Assembly (NCBI GenBank): GCA_900557405.1
Contig: USSF01000071.1
Coordinates: 1 to 9,979, forward strand
Reading direction: 5' to 3'
DNA length: 9,979 nucleotides
Source: an uncultured Prevotella sp.
GTDB lineage: Bacteria > Bacteroidota > Bacteroidia > Bacteroidales > Bacteroidaceae
In this document: positions 1-5,218 of the stretch, piece by piece
Layout: each line of letters starts with the position of its first letter
Position numbering within the stretch: position 1 is the stretch's first letter
The notes under the pieces: model-generated
What the model was told of the DNA's origin: nothing
The model's database searches: none
The model's input: only the letters and a program-made list of their open reading frames with translations
Position numbers and translations under genes: made by a program

Positions 1-21
1 TTTACTACAAATCGTTGATAG

Positions 22-183
22 TCAAATAAAATACTTCACACTATCACAAATATACACAATATCTCCAATAGAAAAACGTGCTCTTCCCATTCTCCAATTG
101 ATGAATCCAAGACAATGGATTGCATCAGCATGTCTAACCTTTTTTCTGTTGGCAAAGGCAAGCCAAGTGCGATTATTCAACAT
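22..183 (-). CDS. Short EVE-like (PUA-like fold) open frame, probably a truncated N-terminal piece
   Basis: A 53-codon frame runs from an ATG at 181-183 to a TGA at 22-24. Its product starts MLNNRTWLAFANRKK, continues through FINWRMGR and ends GDIVYICDSVKYFI. The order Trp-Asn near the start, then an 'xINWR' stretch, then 'F.xGDIVYI' resembles the N-terminal half of EVE-domain proteins, a PUA-like fold thought to bind modified nucleotides. EVE domains are usually about 140 residues, so this is at most the first third and lacks the rest of the barrel. It starts five bases after the stop of the upstream remnant on the same strand, and the two may have been co-transcribed. The frame after the stop runs off the window edge, so a frameshifted continuation cannot be tested. 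The family assignment rests on motif resemblance only and could be wrong; the non-random composition argues for real or recently real coding sequence. Confidence 0.35.
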   Translation of the reverse strand: MLNNRTWLAFANRKKVRHADAIHCLGFINWRMGRARFSIGDIVYICDSVKYFI

Positions 184-188
184 AATTG

Positions 189-584
189 TCATTTTAAGTC
201 AAAAACATCTAATTTCTTCCAATTCTTTGCTTTCTCCGTTAGACGGTACATCTGTTTTGGATGATTGGGCTGTTCTGGATATTTCCGTTCAATACTGCCA
301 TCTGCCAGTGCAGGAGCGATATAACTATCATGCATTGTTTTACGTCTGACTATTGAACATAGTTTCATCATCTCAGAAACATCAACATAATCATCGTTCA
401 TTACTGCCAATAATTTTTCTACTTGGGCGGTACTTGGGCGGTACTTAGGCGGTACTTAGGCGGTACTTAGGCGGTCAAACTCCTTTTCTGTTGTCCACTC
501 CGCCATCAATGTAGTCTTTAGAATGAAAGCATCTATGTGAAATGATGGAATGGCACAGCCTTTTGTTTCCAGTTCATTGCAAAA
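189..584 (-). pseudogene. Decayed C-terminal part of a RecG/AlbA_2-like (or Fic-like) ATP-binding regulator
   Basis: One minus-strand frame is open from just after a TAG at 585-587 down to a TGA at 189-191, except for a single in-frame TAA at 456-458. The upstream part reads FHIDAFILKTTLMAEW. The downstream part reads VEKLLAVMNDD, then SEMMKLCSIVRRKTM, then SIERKYPEQPNHPKQMYRLT. The end (a helix pair, 'PAL.DG.IE', 'P..PNHPKQ.YRLTEK.K') matches the winged-helix tail known from AlbA_2/RecG-like ATP-binding proteins and some Fic-linked proteins of Bacteroidetes. Those proteins often have a short tandem peptide repeat before this tail, as here. The stop falls in a repeat unit reading TAA where a sister unit reads CAA, so one C-to-T change explains it. 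No N-terminal AlbA_2, ATPase or Fic core is present, and the frame before 588 is full of stops. A TTG at 408-410 could still start a 73-residue tail. I am fairly sure that it is a remnant, less so of the parent family. Confidence 0.55.
421..475 (-). repeat. Five tandem copies of an 11-bp unit inside the decayed regulator gene
   Basis: On the plus strand the unit is ACTTGGGCGGT (first two copies) or ACTTAGGCGGT (last three), head to tail with no spacer. Because 11 is not a multiple of three, each copy is read in a different phase and three copies encode an 11-residue period, giving STAQVPPKYRPSTAQV. Gain or loss of one or two copies would shift the reading frame, while three would keep it. The five present copies keep the flanking frames in register, but the second unit in transcription order gives TAA at 456-458. 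Confidence 0.93.
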
Positions 585-587
585 CTA

Positions 588-740
588 CTAAATTCTACTG
601 AGAATAGGGTGTATTTAAATAAAATATTATTATAGCCAAGCGAATATTTGATGATTTCATACAAGGTATATCCCCCTCCACCCTAATAAATATTGCTAAT
701 ATACAACCATCTTGCTATTACATTCAAAATCTATTGGTTA
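588..740. other. AT-rich stretch with no recognisable gene
   Basis: Between the decayed regulator and the 75-bp repeats I see no frame of useful length on either strand, no RNA-like fold and no clear promoter. Stop codons are frequent in all frames. It probably contains further decayed accessory sequence. Confidence 0.6.
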
Positions 741-801
741 TATTTCGTTCTCACCTCGATTTGCACTACCTTTTAATAAGATAGGCGGCATCTCGGGATA
801 A

Positions 802-821
802 GAAATAAATGAATTTATTTC
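802..821. promoter_or_regulatory. Operator-like near-palindrome, first copy
   Basis: The sequence GAAATAAATGAATTTATTTC has two perfect 9-base arms around a central GA. It spans the junction between repeat copies 1 and 2. It could bind a dimeric regulator or form a small cruciform. No regulator can be named, and AT-rich palindromes also arise by chance. Confidence 0.35.
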
Positions 822-876
822 ATTCTCCTCTCGATTTGCACTACCTTTTAATAAAGTAGGCGGCGTCTCGGGATAA

Positions 877-896
877 GAAATAAATGAATTTATTTC
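877..896. promoter_or_regulatory. Operator-like near-palindrome, second copy, just upstream of the aguA promoter
   Basis: This is the identical 20-base GAAATAAATGAATTTATTTC, exactly 75 bases after the first. It ends 20 bases before the TACCTTTG element and would overlap the -33 region of the aguA promoter, a plausible place for a repressor or activator of putrescine synthesis. The regulatory role is inference. Confidence 0.4.
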
Positions 897-924
897 GTTC
901 TCCTCTCGATTTGCACTACCTTTG
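894..924 (+). promoter_or_regulatory. Bacteroidetes-type promoter of aguAB
   Basis: TACCTTTG at 917-924 matches the -7 consensus TAnnTTTG. A weak -33 match (TTCG at 894-897, consensus TTTG) lies 19 bases upstream. The expected start of transcription near 929-931 leaves a leader of roughly 22-25 bases before the ATG at 953. TTTGCA occurs at 910-915 and 921-926, 11 bases apart, as it also does in the rlmN promoter. Confidence 0.65.
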
Positions 925-952
925 CAAAAAAACAAGAAAAGACAATACAAAT

Positions 953-2026
953 ATGAACAACCTGTATTTTCCTGCGGAATGGGAAAGACAAAGTGCCATT
1001 CAGCTGACATGGCCCCACGCGGACACCGACTGGAACGAATATCTCGACGAAATAAACAAGACCTATGTGGAAATGGCTAACGCTATAACAAAGCACGAAG
1101 GGCTTATCGTCGTAACGCCGCATCCGGAAAACGTGAAGAAACTCCTTGAGTGCAAGCTTACGGCCGGTCAGATGGCAAGAGTTACAATACACCAATGCCC
1201 CACAAACGATACTTGGGCACGCGACCACGGCTTCATATCCCTGAAGGAAAAAGACAGTCTCAGCCAGGATGGGAAAGACGGTCTGACACTCCTTGATTTC
1301 AGATTCAACGGTTGGGGAGAGAAATTCCAGGCCGACCTCGACACAAGAATAAACCGCAGCCTGCATGACAATGGAATAATCAAGGGCAATTACATCGACT
1401 TGAATGATTTCGTTCTCGAAGGCGGTTCTGTAGAGAGCGACGGCAAGGGCACGGTATTCACCACTTCATGCTGTCTGCTTGCCCCCAACCGCAACCAGCC
1501 GCTTACGCAAGAAGAGATTGAACTGAAACTGAAGGATTATCTTCATGCCGACCGTATTGTGTGGATTGACTACGGAGAGCTTATCGGAGACGATACCGAC
1601 GGACACATCGACACGCTCGTAAGGACTGCCCCCGACGACACGCTCGTATACGTGGGCTGCGACGACCCTGCCGACGAGCAATACAGAGGTCTTCACATGA
1701 TGGAGGAACAGCTGAAGACCTTCAAGACCGCCGACGGGAAGCCATACCGTCTGCTGAGACTGCCTGTGCCAGACGCCATGTGTTTCGACGGCGAACGTCT
1801 GCCTGCCACCTACGCCAACTTCATCGTCATAAACGATGCGGTGATATACCCCACATACAATCAGCCGGAGAACGACGAGGAAGCCCGTCGAATCATCCAG
1901 CAGGCTTTCCCCGACAGGGAGATGATAGGCATAGACAGCTGTATCGTCGTAAGGCAACACGGTTCTCTTCATTGCTGCTCAATGCAGATTCCAGAATGCC
2001 ATAACGAACAGAGCAAACATATATAA
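953..2026 (+). CDS. aguA: Agmatine deiminase (agmatine iminohydrolase)
   Basis: The 357-residue product hydrolyses agmatine to N-carbamoylputrescine and ammonia, the first step of the agmatine route to putrescine, in the cytoplasm. It belongs to the peptidyl-arginine-deiminase-like guanidino-group-modifying family. Visible family motifs: FPAEWERQSAIQLTWPH at the N terminus (6-22), TNDTWARDHG (84-93), EGGS (156-159), GDDTDGHID (212-220, with the catalytic His218) and HGSLHC near the C terminus, whose Cys341 is the expected nucleophile. Length fits the usual 340-370. I chose the ATG at 953 because an in-frame ATG at 884 would add 23 residues from inside the 75-bp repeat, upstream of the -7 element, and the family begins at the NLYFPAEWE region. 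The gene is followed after 104 bases by aguB, its pathway partner. Bacteroidales also have secreted peptidylarginine deiminases, but there is no signal peptide here and the aguB neighbour settles the assignment. Confidence 0.95.
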   Translation: MNNLYFPAEWERQSAIQLTWPHADTDWNEYLDEINKTYVEMANAITKHEGLIVVTPHPENVKKLLECKLTAGQMARVTIHQCPTNDTWARDHGFISLKEKDSLSQDGKDGLTLLDFRFNGWGEKFQADLDTRINRSLHDNGIIKGNYIDLNDFVLEGGSVESDGKGTVFTTSCCLLAPNRNQPLTQEEIELKLKDYLHADRIVWIDYGELIGDDTDGHIDTLVRTAPDDTLVYVGCDDPADEQYRGLHMMEEQLKTFKTADGKPYRLLRLPVPDAMCFDGERLPATYANFIVINDAVIYPTYNQPENDEEARRIIQQAFPDREMIGIDSCIVVRQHGSLHCCSMQIPECHNEQSKHI

Positions 2027-2130
2027 CAAAAAGGAGCAGATTAACAGAAAATACAAGATCAACAGGAATATCAAGAACGTCTGGAATATCCAGCCCCATA
2101 ATAACAATCCCTTTTAAAAACAAAAATCCA
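2027..2130 (+). other. aguA-aguB spacer
   Basis: The 104-base spacer is A-rich and shows no terminator and no TAnnTTTG element, so co-transcription of aguA and aguB is likely. It contains two close copies of GGAATATC, the second within CTGGAATATCCAG (5-base arms). Similar strings recur after aguB near 3082-3130. No function is evident. Confidence 0.5.
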
Positions 2131-3015
2131 ATGAGCGAACTAAGAATAGGAATCCTCCAACAAAGCAAGACTTCCGACATGGCGTCAAATATCAAGGCCA
2201 TTGAGGAAGAAGTGACAGACCTTGCCCGTCGTGGCGCAGAACTGATTATCCTCTCCGAGCTTCACAACTCCCTTTATTTCTGCCAGGTGGAGGATGTGAA
2301 CAACTTTGACCTTGCAGAACCGATTCCAGGGCCTTCAACAGACTTCTATGGTGCCTTGGCAAAGAAGCTCGGCGTGGTAATGGTCATATCTCTCTTCGAG
2401 AAACGTGCGCCTGGTCTTTACTATAACACAGCCGTAGTGATAGAGAAAGACGGAACGATAGCCGGCAAATACCGCAAGATGCACATCCCCGATGACCCTG
2501 CCTACTATGAGAAGTTCTATTTCACGCCAGGCGACTTAGGCTTCCACCCGATACAGACCTCTGTAGGCAAGCTCGGAGTACTCGTCTGCTGGGACCAGTG
2601 GTATCCAGAGGCAGCACGCCTTATGGCGCTCCAGGGCGCCGAAATGCTCATCTACCCCACAGCCATCGGCTATGAGTCCACGGACACCCCAGAGGAGCAG
2701 CAGCGCCAGCGCACGGCCTGGACCACAGTGCAGCGCGGTCATGCCGTGGCAAACGGTCTGCCTGTAGTGACCGTAAACCGCGTAGGTCTTGAACCGGACC
2801 CGTCCGGACAGACCAACGGTATCAAGTTCTGGGGCAGCAGTTTTGTTGCCGGTCCGCAGGGTGAGCTGTTCTATCAGGCTTCCGACAACGAGGAAGAAAG
2901 CCTCATTCTCGACATCGACCTTGGCCATAGTGAGCAGGTCCGCCGCTGGTGGCCATTCTTGCGCGACCGCCGCATAGAAGAATACGGCGGAATAACAAAG
3001 AGATTCATTGATTGA
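2131..3015 (+). CDS. aguB: N-carbamoylputrescine amidase
   Basis: The 294-residue cytoplasmic enzyme of the nitrilase superfamily hydrolyses N-carbamoylputrescine to putrescine, carbon dioxide and ammonia. The catalytic triad is readable: Glu43 in LIILSELHNSLYF, Lys116 in GKYRKMHIPDDP and Cys153 in VLVCWDQWYPEAARL. The stretches FYFTPGD (129-135), GFHPIQT, GYESTDTPEE and NGIKFWGSSFVAGP are characteristic of the AguB branch rather than of other nitrilases. Length is normal for the family. The ATG follows an A-rich leader (aaaaatccaATG) typical of Bacteroidetes initiation. The gene completes the two-step pathway begun by aguA directly upstream, so the pair supplies putrescine and downstream polyamines without ornithine decarboxylase. 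A strong terminator begins about 20 bases after the stop. Confidence 0.97.
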   Translation: MSELRIGILQQSKTSDMASNIKAIEEEVTDLARRGAELIILSELHNSLYFCQVEDVNNFDLAEPIPGPSTDFYGALAKKLGVVMVISLFEKRAPGLYYNTAVVIEKDGTIAGKYRKMHIPDDPAYYEKFYFTPGDLGFHPIQTSVGKLGVLVCWDQWYPEAARLMALQGAEMLIYPTAIGYESTDTPEEQQRQRTAWTTVQRGHAVANGLPVVTVNRVGLEPDPSGQTNGIKFWGSSFVAGPQGELFYQASDNEEESLILDIDLGHSEQVRRWWPFLRDRRIEEYGGITKRFID

Positions 3016-3035
3016 ATTAATGATTAAGAAAATCG

Positions 3036-3058
3036 GGAGCCGAACGGCTCCTTTTTTT
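3036..3058 (+). terminator. Rho-independent terminator of aguAB
   Basis: A 6-bp GC-rich stem (GGAGCC 3036-3041, GGCTCC 3046-3051) with loop GAAC is followed at once by seven T (3052-3058). It ends the plus-strand operon before the convergent tRNA gene. Confidence 0.92.
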
Positions 3059-3139
3059 ATAATTACACGAAAAGCCATAAGTTCCAGGAAATATAAAAGG
3101 GGTCTTAGAGATTCCAGGATATCCGGAATTTCAATAAAC

Positions 3140-3166
3140 AAAAAAAGGAAAGCATTGCTGCTTTCC
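3140..3166 (-). terminator. Rho-independent terminator of tRNA-His
   Basis: Read on the minus strand, an 8-bp stem (3159-3166 pairing with 3147-3154, GGAAAGCA/TGCTTTCC) with a 4-base loop is followed by seven U (complement of the A run 3140-3146). It lies 7 bases beyond the tRNA 3' end. Confidence 0.9.
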
Positions 3167-3173
3167 TCTTTTG

Positions 3174-3248
3174 GGTGCCCGGTGGGACTCGAACCCACGA
3201 CATTCAGAACCACAATCTGACGCTCTAACCAACTGAACTACGGGCACC
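3174..3248 (-). tRNA. tRNA-His (anticodon GTG)
   Basis: The minus strand folds as a full cloverleaf. The acceptor stem GTGCCCG pairs with CGGGCAC, preceded by the extra G(-1) and followed by C73, the hallmark of tRNA-His. The D loop contains AGTTGGTTAGA, the anticodon loop is TTGTGGT with GTG, and the T arm has GGTTCGAGTCC. The 3' CCA is not encoded: after C73 the DNA reads CAAAA. The RNA decodes CAU/CAC. It is transcribed alone from its own promoter and terminator, lying between aguB (convergent) and secG (same strand). Confidence 0.97.
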
Positions 3249-3278
3249 ATGTAAATGCTTACTGTTTTAAAGCGAGTG

Positions 3279-3310
3279 CAAAGGTACGTGATTTATTTGA
3301 AACCGCCAAA
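3279..3310 (-). promoter_or_regulatory. Promoter of tRNA-His
   Basis: On the minus strand TTTG (complement of 3307-3310) is followed after exactly 20 bases by TACCTTTG (complement of 3279-3286). This is a full match to the Bacteroidetes consensus TTTG-N19-21-TAnnTTTG and the best promoter in the window. The expected start near 3274 lies about 25 bases before the mature 5' end. Confidence 0.85.
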
Positions 3311-3321
3311 TAAATCACGTA
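3285..3321. repeat. Perfect 15-bp inverted repeat over the tRNA-His promoter
   Basis: TACGTGATTTATTTG (3285-3299) and its exact complement CAAATAAATCACGTA (3307-3321) flank a 7-base spacer (AAACCGC). On the minus strand the -33 TTTG sits at the inner end of one arm and the first two bases of the -7 element at the outer end of the other. On the plus strand the stem is followed by eight T (3322-3329), so RNA read in that direction would look like a terminator. It could be an operator, a terminator for antisense transcripts heading into secG, or both. Confidence 0.9.
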
Positions 3322-3337
3322 TTTTTTTTGCAACTTT

Positions 3338-3760
3338 TTAATTTCTTACAGCTGGAGCCTGTCCTGGAACAGCTTGCTGAGCTGGAGCAGCCTGCTGAGC
3401 TGGGGCAGCCTTCTGAGCAGCTGGAGCAGCCTTCTGAGCAGCTGGGGCAGCCTTCTGTCCTGCACCGAAACCAGGCAGATTGTTCGGGTTGGTCTGAGGA
3501 GCCTCTGTAGCATTCTCCATTACGCTCTGCGAACCTGCGTCAGGAGCGGTATAAGCACAAAAAACGCTGAGGACAACCATTGCAATAGCAAGACCCCATG
3601 TAGCCTTCTCGATGAAGTCTGTAGTCTTGCGCACACCCATAATCTGGTTTGAAGAAGAGAAGTTTGATGCCAAACCACCTCCCTTAGACTCCTGAATCAG
3701 CACGATACCGATCATCAGCACAGCTGCCAGGATGATAAGAATTAAGAATAATGTGTACAT
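3338..3760 (-). CDS. secG: Preprotein translocase subunit SecG
   Basis: The 140-residue inner-membrane protein is the small non-essential subunit of the SecYEG channel and helps SecA-driven export. Two hydrophobic helices (about 3-22 and 53-72) flank the conserved cytosolic loop with VLIQESKGGGLASNF. The family core ends near residue 75. The remaining 65 residues form an Ala/Pro/Gln tail with repeated QKAAPAA units, longer than in typical SecG of 75-110 residues but of a kind seen in Bacteroidetes SecG. The ATG at 3760 lies 10 bases after the stop of the TPR gene, so it is translated from the same message. No classic T-rich terminator follows on the minus strand; the inverted repeat at 3285-3321 is the only nearby stem. 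Confidence 0.93.
   Translation of the reverse strand: MYTLFLILIILAAVLMIGIVLIQESKGGGLASNFSSSNQIMGVRKTTDFIEKATWGLAIAMVVLSVFCAYTAPDAGSQSVMENATEAPQTNPNNLPGFGAGQKAAPAAQKAAPAAQKAAPAQQAAPAQQAVPGQAPAVRN
3359..3457 (-). repeat. Coding repeats in the SecG C-terminal tail
   Basis: Residues 102-134 are built of three 7-residue QKAAPA(A/Q) units followed by 6-residue QAAPAQ-like units. At DNA level this is a 21-bp repeat (GCAGCCTTCTGAGCAGCTGG-like on the plus strand), then 18-bp variants. Changes in copy number would stay in frame and only alter tail length. The repeat also opens spurious reading frames on the opposite strand. Confidence 0.85.
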
Positions 3761-3770
3761 TTTCTTTAAG

Positions 3771-4532
3771 TTATTTGTATTTATTGTTTATTATTAATTT
3801 CTCCAAGAAACGAATTTGGTCTGCAAAGTAAACATTTTTTTTTGGATAATTCAAATTTAAACGCTTAATAATTTCCAAAGCCTTTGAATATTGTCCTTGT
3901 TTTATGTAAATGCGCGCCAAAGTCTCGGTAAAGACACCCTCATCGCCCTCTTTTTCTTCCGTTTTGTTGCTGTCGGGAATCTGTGGCGGACTGTCGGGTG
4001 CATCTGTAAGTTCGATTTTCCCTCCCTCGTTGTTTATGAAGTTGTCTATGAGGTCCTGTCCCTTCATCTGCGGTTCGCGCTGTTCCGCCTTTTTCTCCTC
4101 TTCGCTCTCCGTCTCAAGCAGAAAGGATACATAGTCCACGGCAGCGTCTGCGGGTGTAGGCTTGCGCTTCGGAGCGGCATTGGCAGCCTCGTTTTCCTCT
4201 TCGGGGATTGTGTCGAGGAACTGGTCGATAAGGGATATCGTGCGGTTTTCATCGTTGCCTGTATGATATTTCTTCTGCGTGGTGCTCTCAGGGTTGCGCA
4301 GCTTGTAATGTGCAGCCTCAACGAGTTTGAAGATTACCTTGCGGTCGGTGAGATAGACCGCTGCCTTTCTCAGTTCTTCGTCAAACGACGGACTGTGCAG
4401 TATATACAGGTTCTGCAGCATCAGTAGGCGTGCCGTCTGATAATAGGGATACAGAGCCACGAGGGAACGCAGGTCGTACAGCGTTTCCTTGTCCAAAAGC
4501 TCCGGATGTTTTATTAAATGCCCTAAATCCAT
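3771..4532 (-). CDS. Tetratricopeptide-repeat protein of the lptE-secG cluster
   Basis: The 253-residue product has no signal peptide or membrane helix and is probably cytosolic. The N-terminal part (1-95) carries a conserved-looking block with LIKHPELLDKETLYDLRSLV, YPYYQTARLLMLQNLY and TDRKVIFKLVEA. The middle (about 96-190) is acidic, Glu- and Pro-rich and probably disordered. The C-terminal part (about 194-245) has TPR-like helices (ETLARIYIKQGQYSKALEII, then RLNLNYPKKNVYFADQI). The ATG at 4532 lies 45 bases after the lptE stop, and secG begins 10 bases after its own stop. Proteins of this layout lie between lptE and secG in Bacteroidales as I recall, and their function is not known to me. 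The context suggests an adaptor for envelope assembly or export, which is inference. Confidence 0.8.
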   Translation of the reverse strand: MDLGHLIKHPELLDKETLYDLRSLVALYPYYQTARLLMLQNLYILHSPSFDEELRKAAVYLTDRKVIFKLVEAAHYKLRNPESTTQKKYHTGNDENRTISLIDQFLDTIPEEENEAANAAPKRKPTPADAAVDYVSFLLETESEEEKKAEQREPQMKGQDLIDNFINNEGGKIELTDAPDSPPQIPDSNKTEEKEGDEGVFTETLARIYIKQGQYSKALEIIKRLNLNYPKKNVYFADQIRFLEKLIINNKYK

Positions 4533-4577
4533 TTGTCTGCCGATGTTACGTTATTACATTTTGCTGATGTTCTGGTA

Positions 4578-5138
4578 TTACCAATTTGCCACGGTGGCAT
4601 TGAAGATCTGGTCGGTGATGTCCTTCACCATCTGCGTCACACATTCCTCCTGTACGGAGTTGAGTGACTGACGGCTGTCGTATGTCGTCGTGGCAGTGAA
4701 CTGCCGCTCGAAGTCTTCGCTGTGGTTCACGTTGTTGGTGAATCTCACGTTTACGGTCATCGACAGCTCCACCTGTGCAGACTCGCCCTGTGCGGTGACG
4801 GCCTTATTGCGCTGTGTATACTGCGTTATCTCGCCTTCCACCTTCAGGTCGCCGTTGCGCTTCACCTGACTCAGTCTTGTATGGTTGGCAAAAACATCCT
4901 TGAGCTGGTTGTTGAAGATGCTTGCCATAGGTCCCCACACATAGCTTGACCTTATAGGGAAATCCGCAATCTGTATTGTTTTTGTCTTGGTATAGTCTAT
5001 GCTTGCGCCGTTGAATTTATACGACACGCTGCATGCAGACAGAACGATGGCGAGGATTGCCACCACAACGTTCCCTATACTTCTGTTGCGGATGTATGAA
5101 ATTATATTGCTTATGTTATTGTTTCCGTTCAAGTTCAT
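4578..5138 (-). CDS. lptE: LPS-assembly lipoprotein LptE
   Basis: The 186-residue protein has a type II signal peptide: a polar, Arg-containing start (Arg17, Arg19), a hydrophobic run (about 21-33) and a lipobox LSAC with the lipidated Cys36. The mature part begins SVSYKFNGASIDYTKTKTIQ and continues with FPIRSSYVWGPMASIFN and LKVEGEITQY, the pattern of Bacteroidetes LptE. LptE plugs the LptD barrel and helps place lipopolysaccharide in the outer leaflet of the outer membrane. Length is usual for the family (150-190). The n-region is unusually long at about 20 residues, but no better in-frame start is visible. The gene follows the sigma-54 activator after 80 bases and precedes the TPR gene by 45. 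I am sure of the lipoprotein and fairly sure of LptE. Confidence 0.88.
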   Translation of the reverse strand: MNLNGNNNISNIISYIRNRSIGNVVVAILAIVLSACSVSYKFNGASIDYTKTKTIQIADFPIRSSYVWGPMASIFNNQLKDVFANHTRLSQVKRNGDLKVEGEITQYTQRNKAVTAQGESAQVELSMTVNVRFTNNVNHSEDFERQFTATTTYDSRQSLNSVQEECVTQMVKDITDQIFNATVANW

Positions 5139-5218
5139 TATTTAGTACTTTCGTTTCCGGTTTCCGTCCCGTTTCCCGGCTTGCGCCTTGTTTCCCGCTC
5201 CGCGATATCACACTTCTG
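5139..5218 (-). other. Purine-rich leader of lptE with repeated GGAAAC
   Basis: On the minus strand the 80-base spacer between the sigma-54 activator stop and the lptE start contains GGAAAC four times (complement of 5190-5195, 5171-5176, 5160-5165 and 5153-5158), with a fifth just inside lptE (5121-5126). No TAnnTTTG element and no terminator is visible, so the spacer is probably transcribed as part of the operon. A role in translation is possible but unproven. Confidence 0.4.

Larger units (their letters stand above)
741..925. repeat. 75-bp tandem repeat upstream of aguA (two full copies and the first 35 bases of a third)
   Basis: Copies lie at 741-815, 816-890 and 891-925. The first two differ at about six of 75 positions. 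Each unit starts TATTTC(G/A)TTCTC, then has CTCGATTTGCACTACC, a GC-rich patch around GGCGGC(A/G)TCTCGGGA, and an AT-rich end. The unit boundary creates a 20-base near-palindrome. The third copy diverges after CTACC: it reads TTTGCAAAA where the others read TTTTAATAA, and this is where the aguA promoter -7 element lies. The copies abut without spacers. Confidence 0.95.

Noticed and set aside
98..349. Plus-strand frame of 83 codons in the AT-rich region
   Set aside because: It overlaps the EVE-like and winged-helix frames on the other strand, which have family-like sequence; this product does not.
741..925. CRISPR-like array
   Set aside because: The 75-bp units abut directly with no unique spacers between them and no cas genes are near.
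884..952. Upstream in-frame ATG extending AguA by 23 residues
   Set aside because: It lies in the 75-bp repeat and upstream of the -7 element at 917-924, and the family begins at the later NLYFPAEWE region.
738..1010. Minus-strand frame with repeated KGSANREENEINSF peptide
   Set aside because: The peptide repeat is only the translation of the 75-bp DNA repeat, which is open because 75 is divisible by three; there is no support for expression.
3082..3130. GGAATATCC/GGATATCC-like strings on both sides of aguB as a flanking repeat of a transferred cassette
   Set aside because: The similarity is short and broken by mismatches, and aguA-aguB base composition matches the neighbouring core genes.
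2536..3213. Minus-strand frame of 225 codons across aguB, both terminators and the tRNA
   Set aside because: It runs through a tRNA gene and two terminators and is antisense to the AguB catalytic region.
3285..3321. Inverted repeat as the ends of a small mobile element
   Set aside because: The spacer is only 7 bases, there is no target-site duplication or transposase, and the repeat fits the promoter elements exactly.
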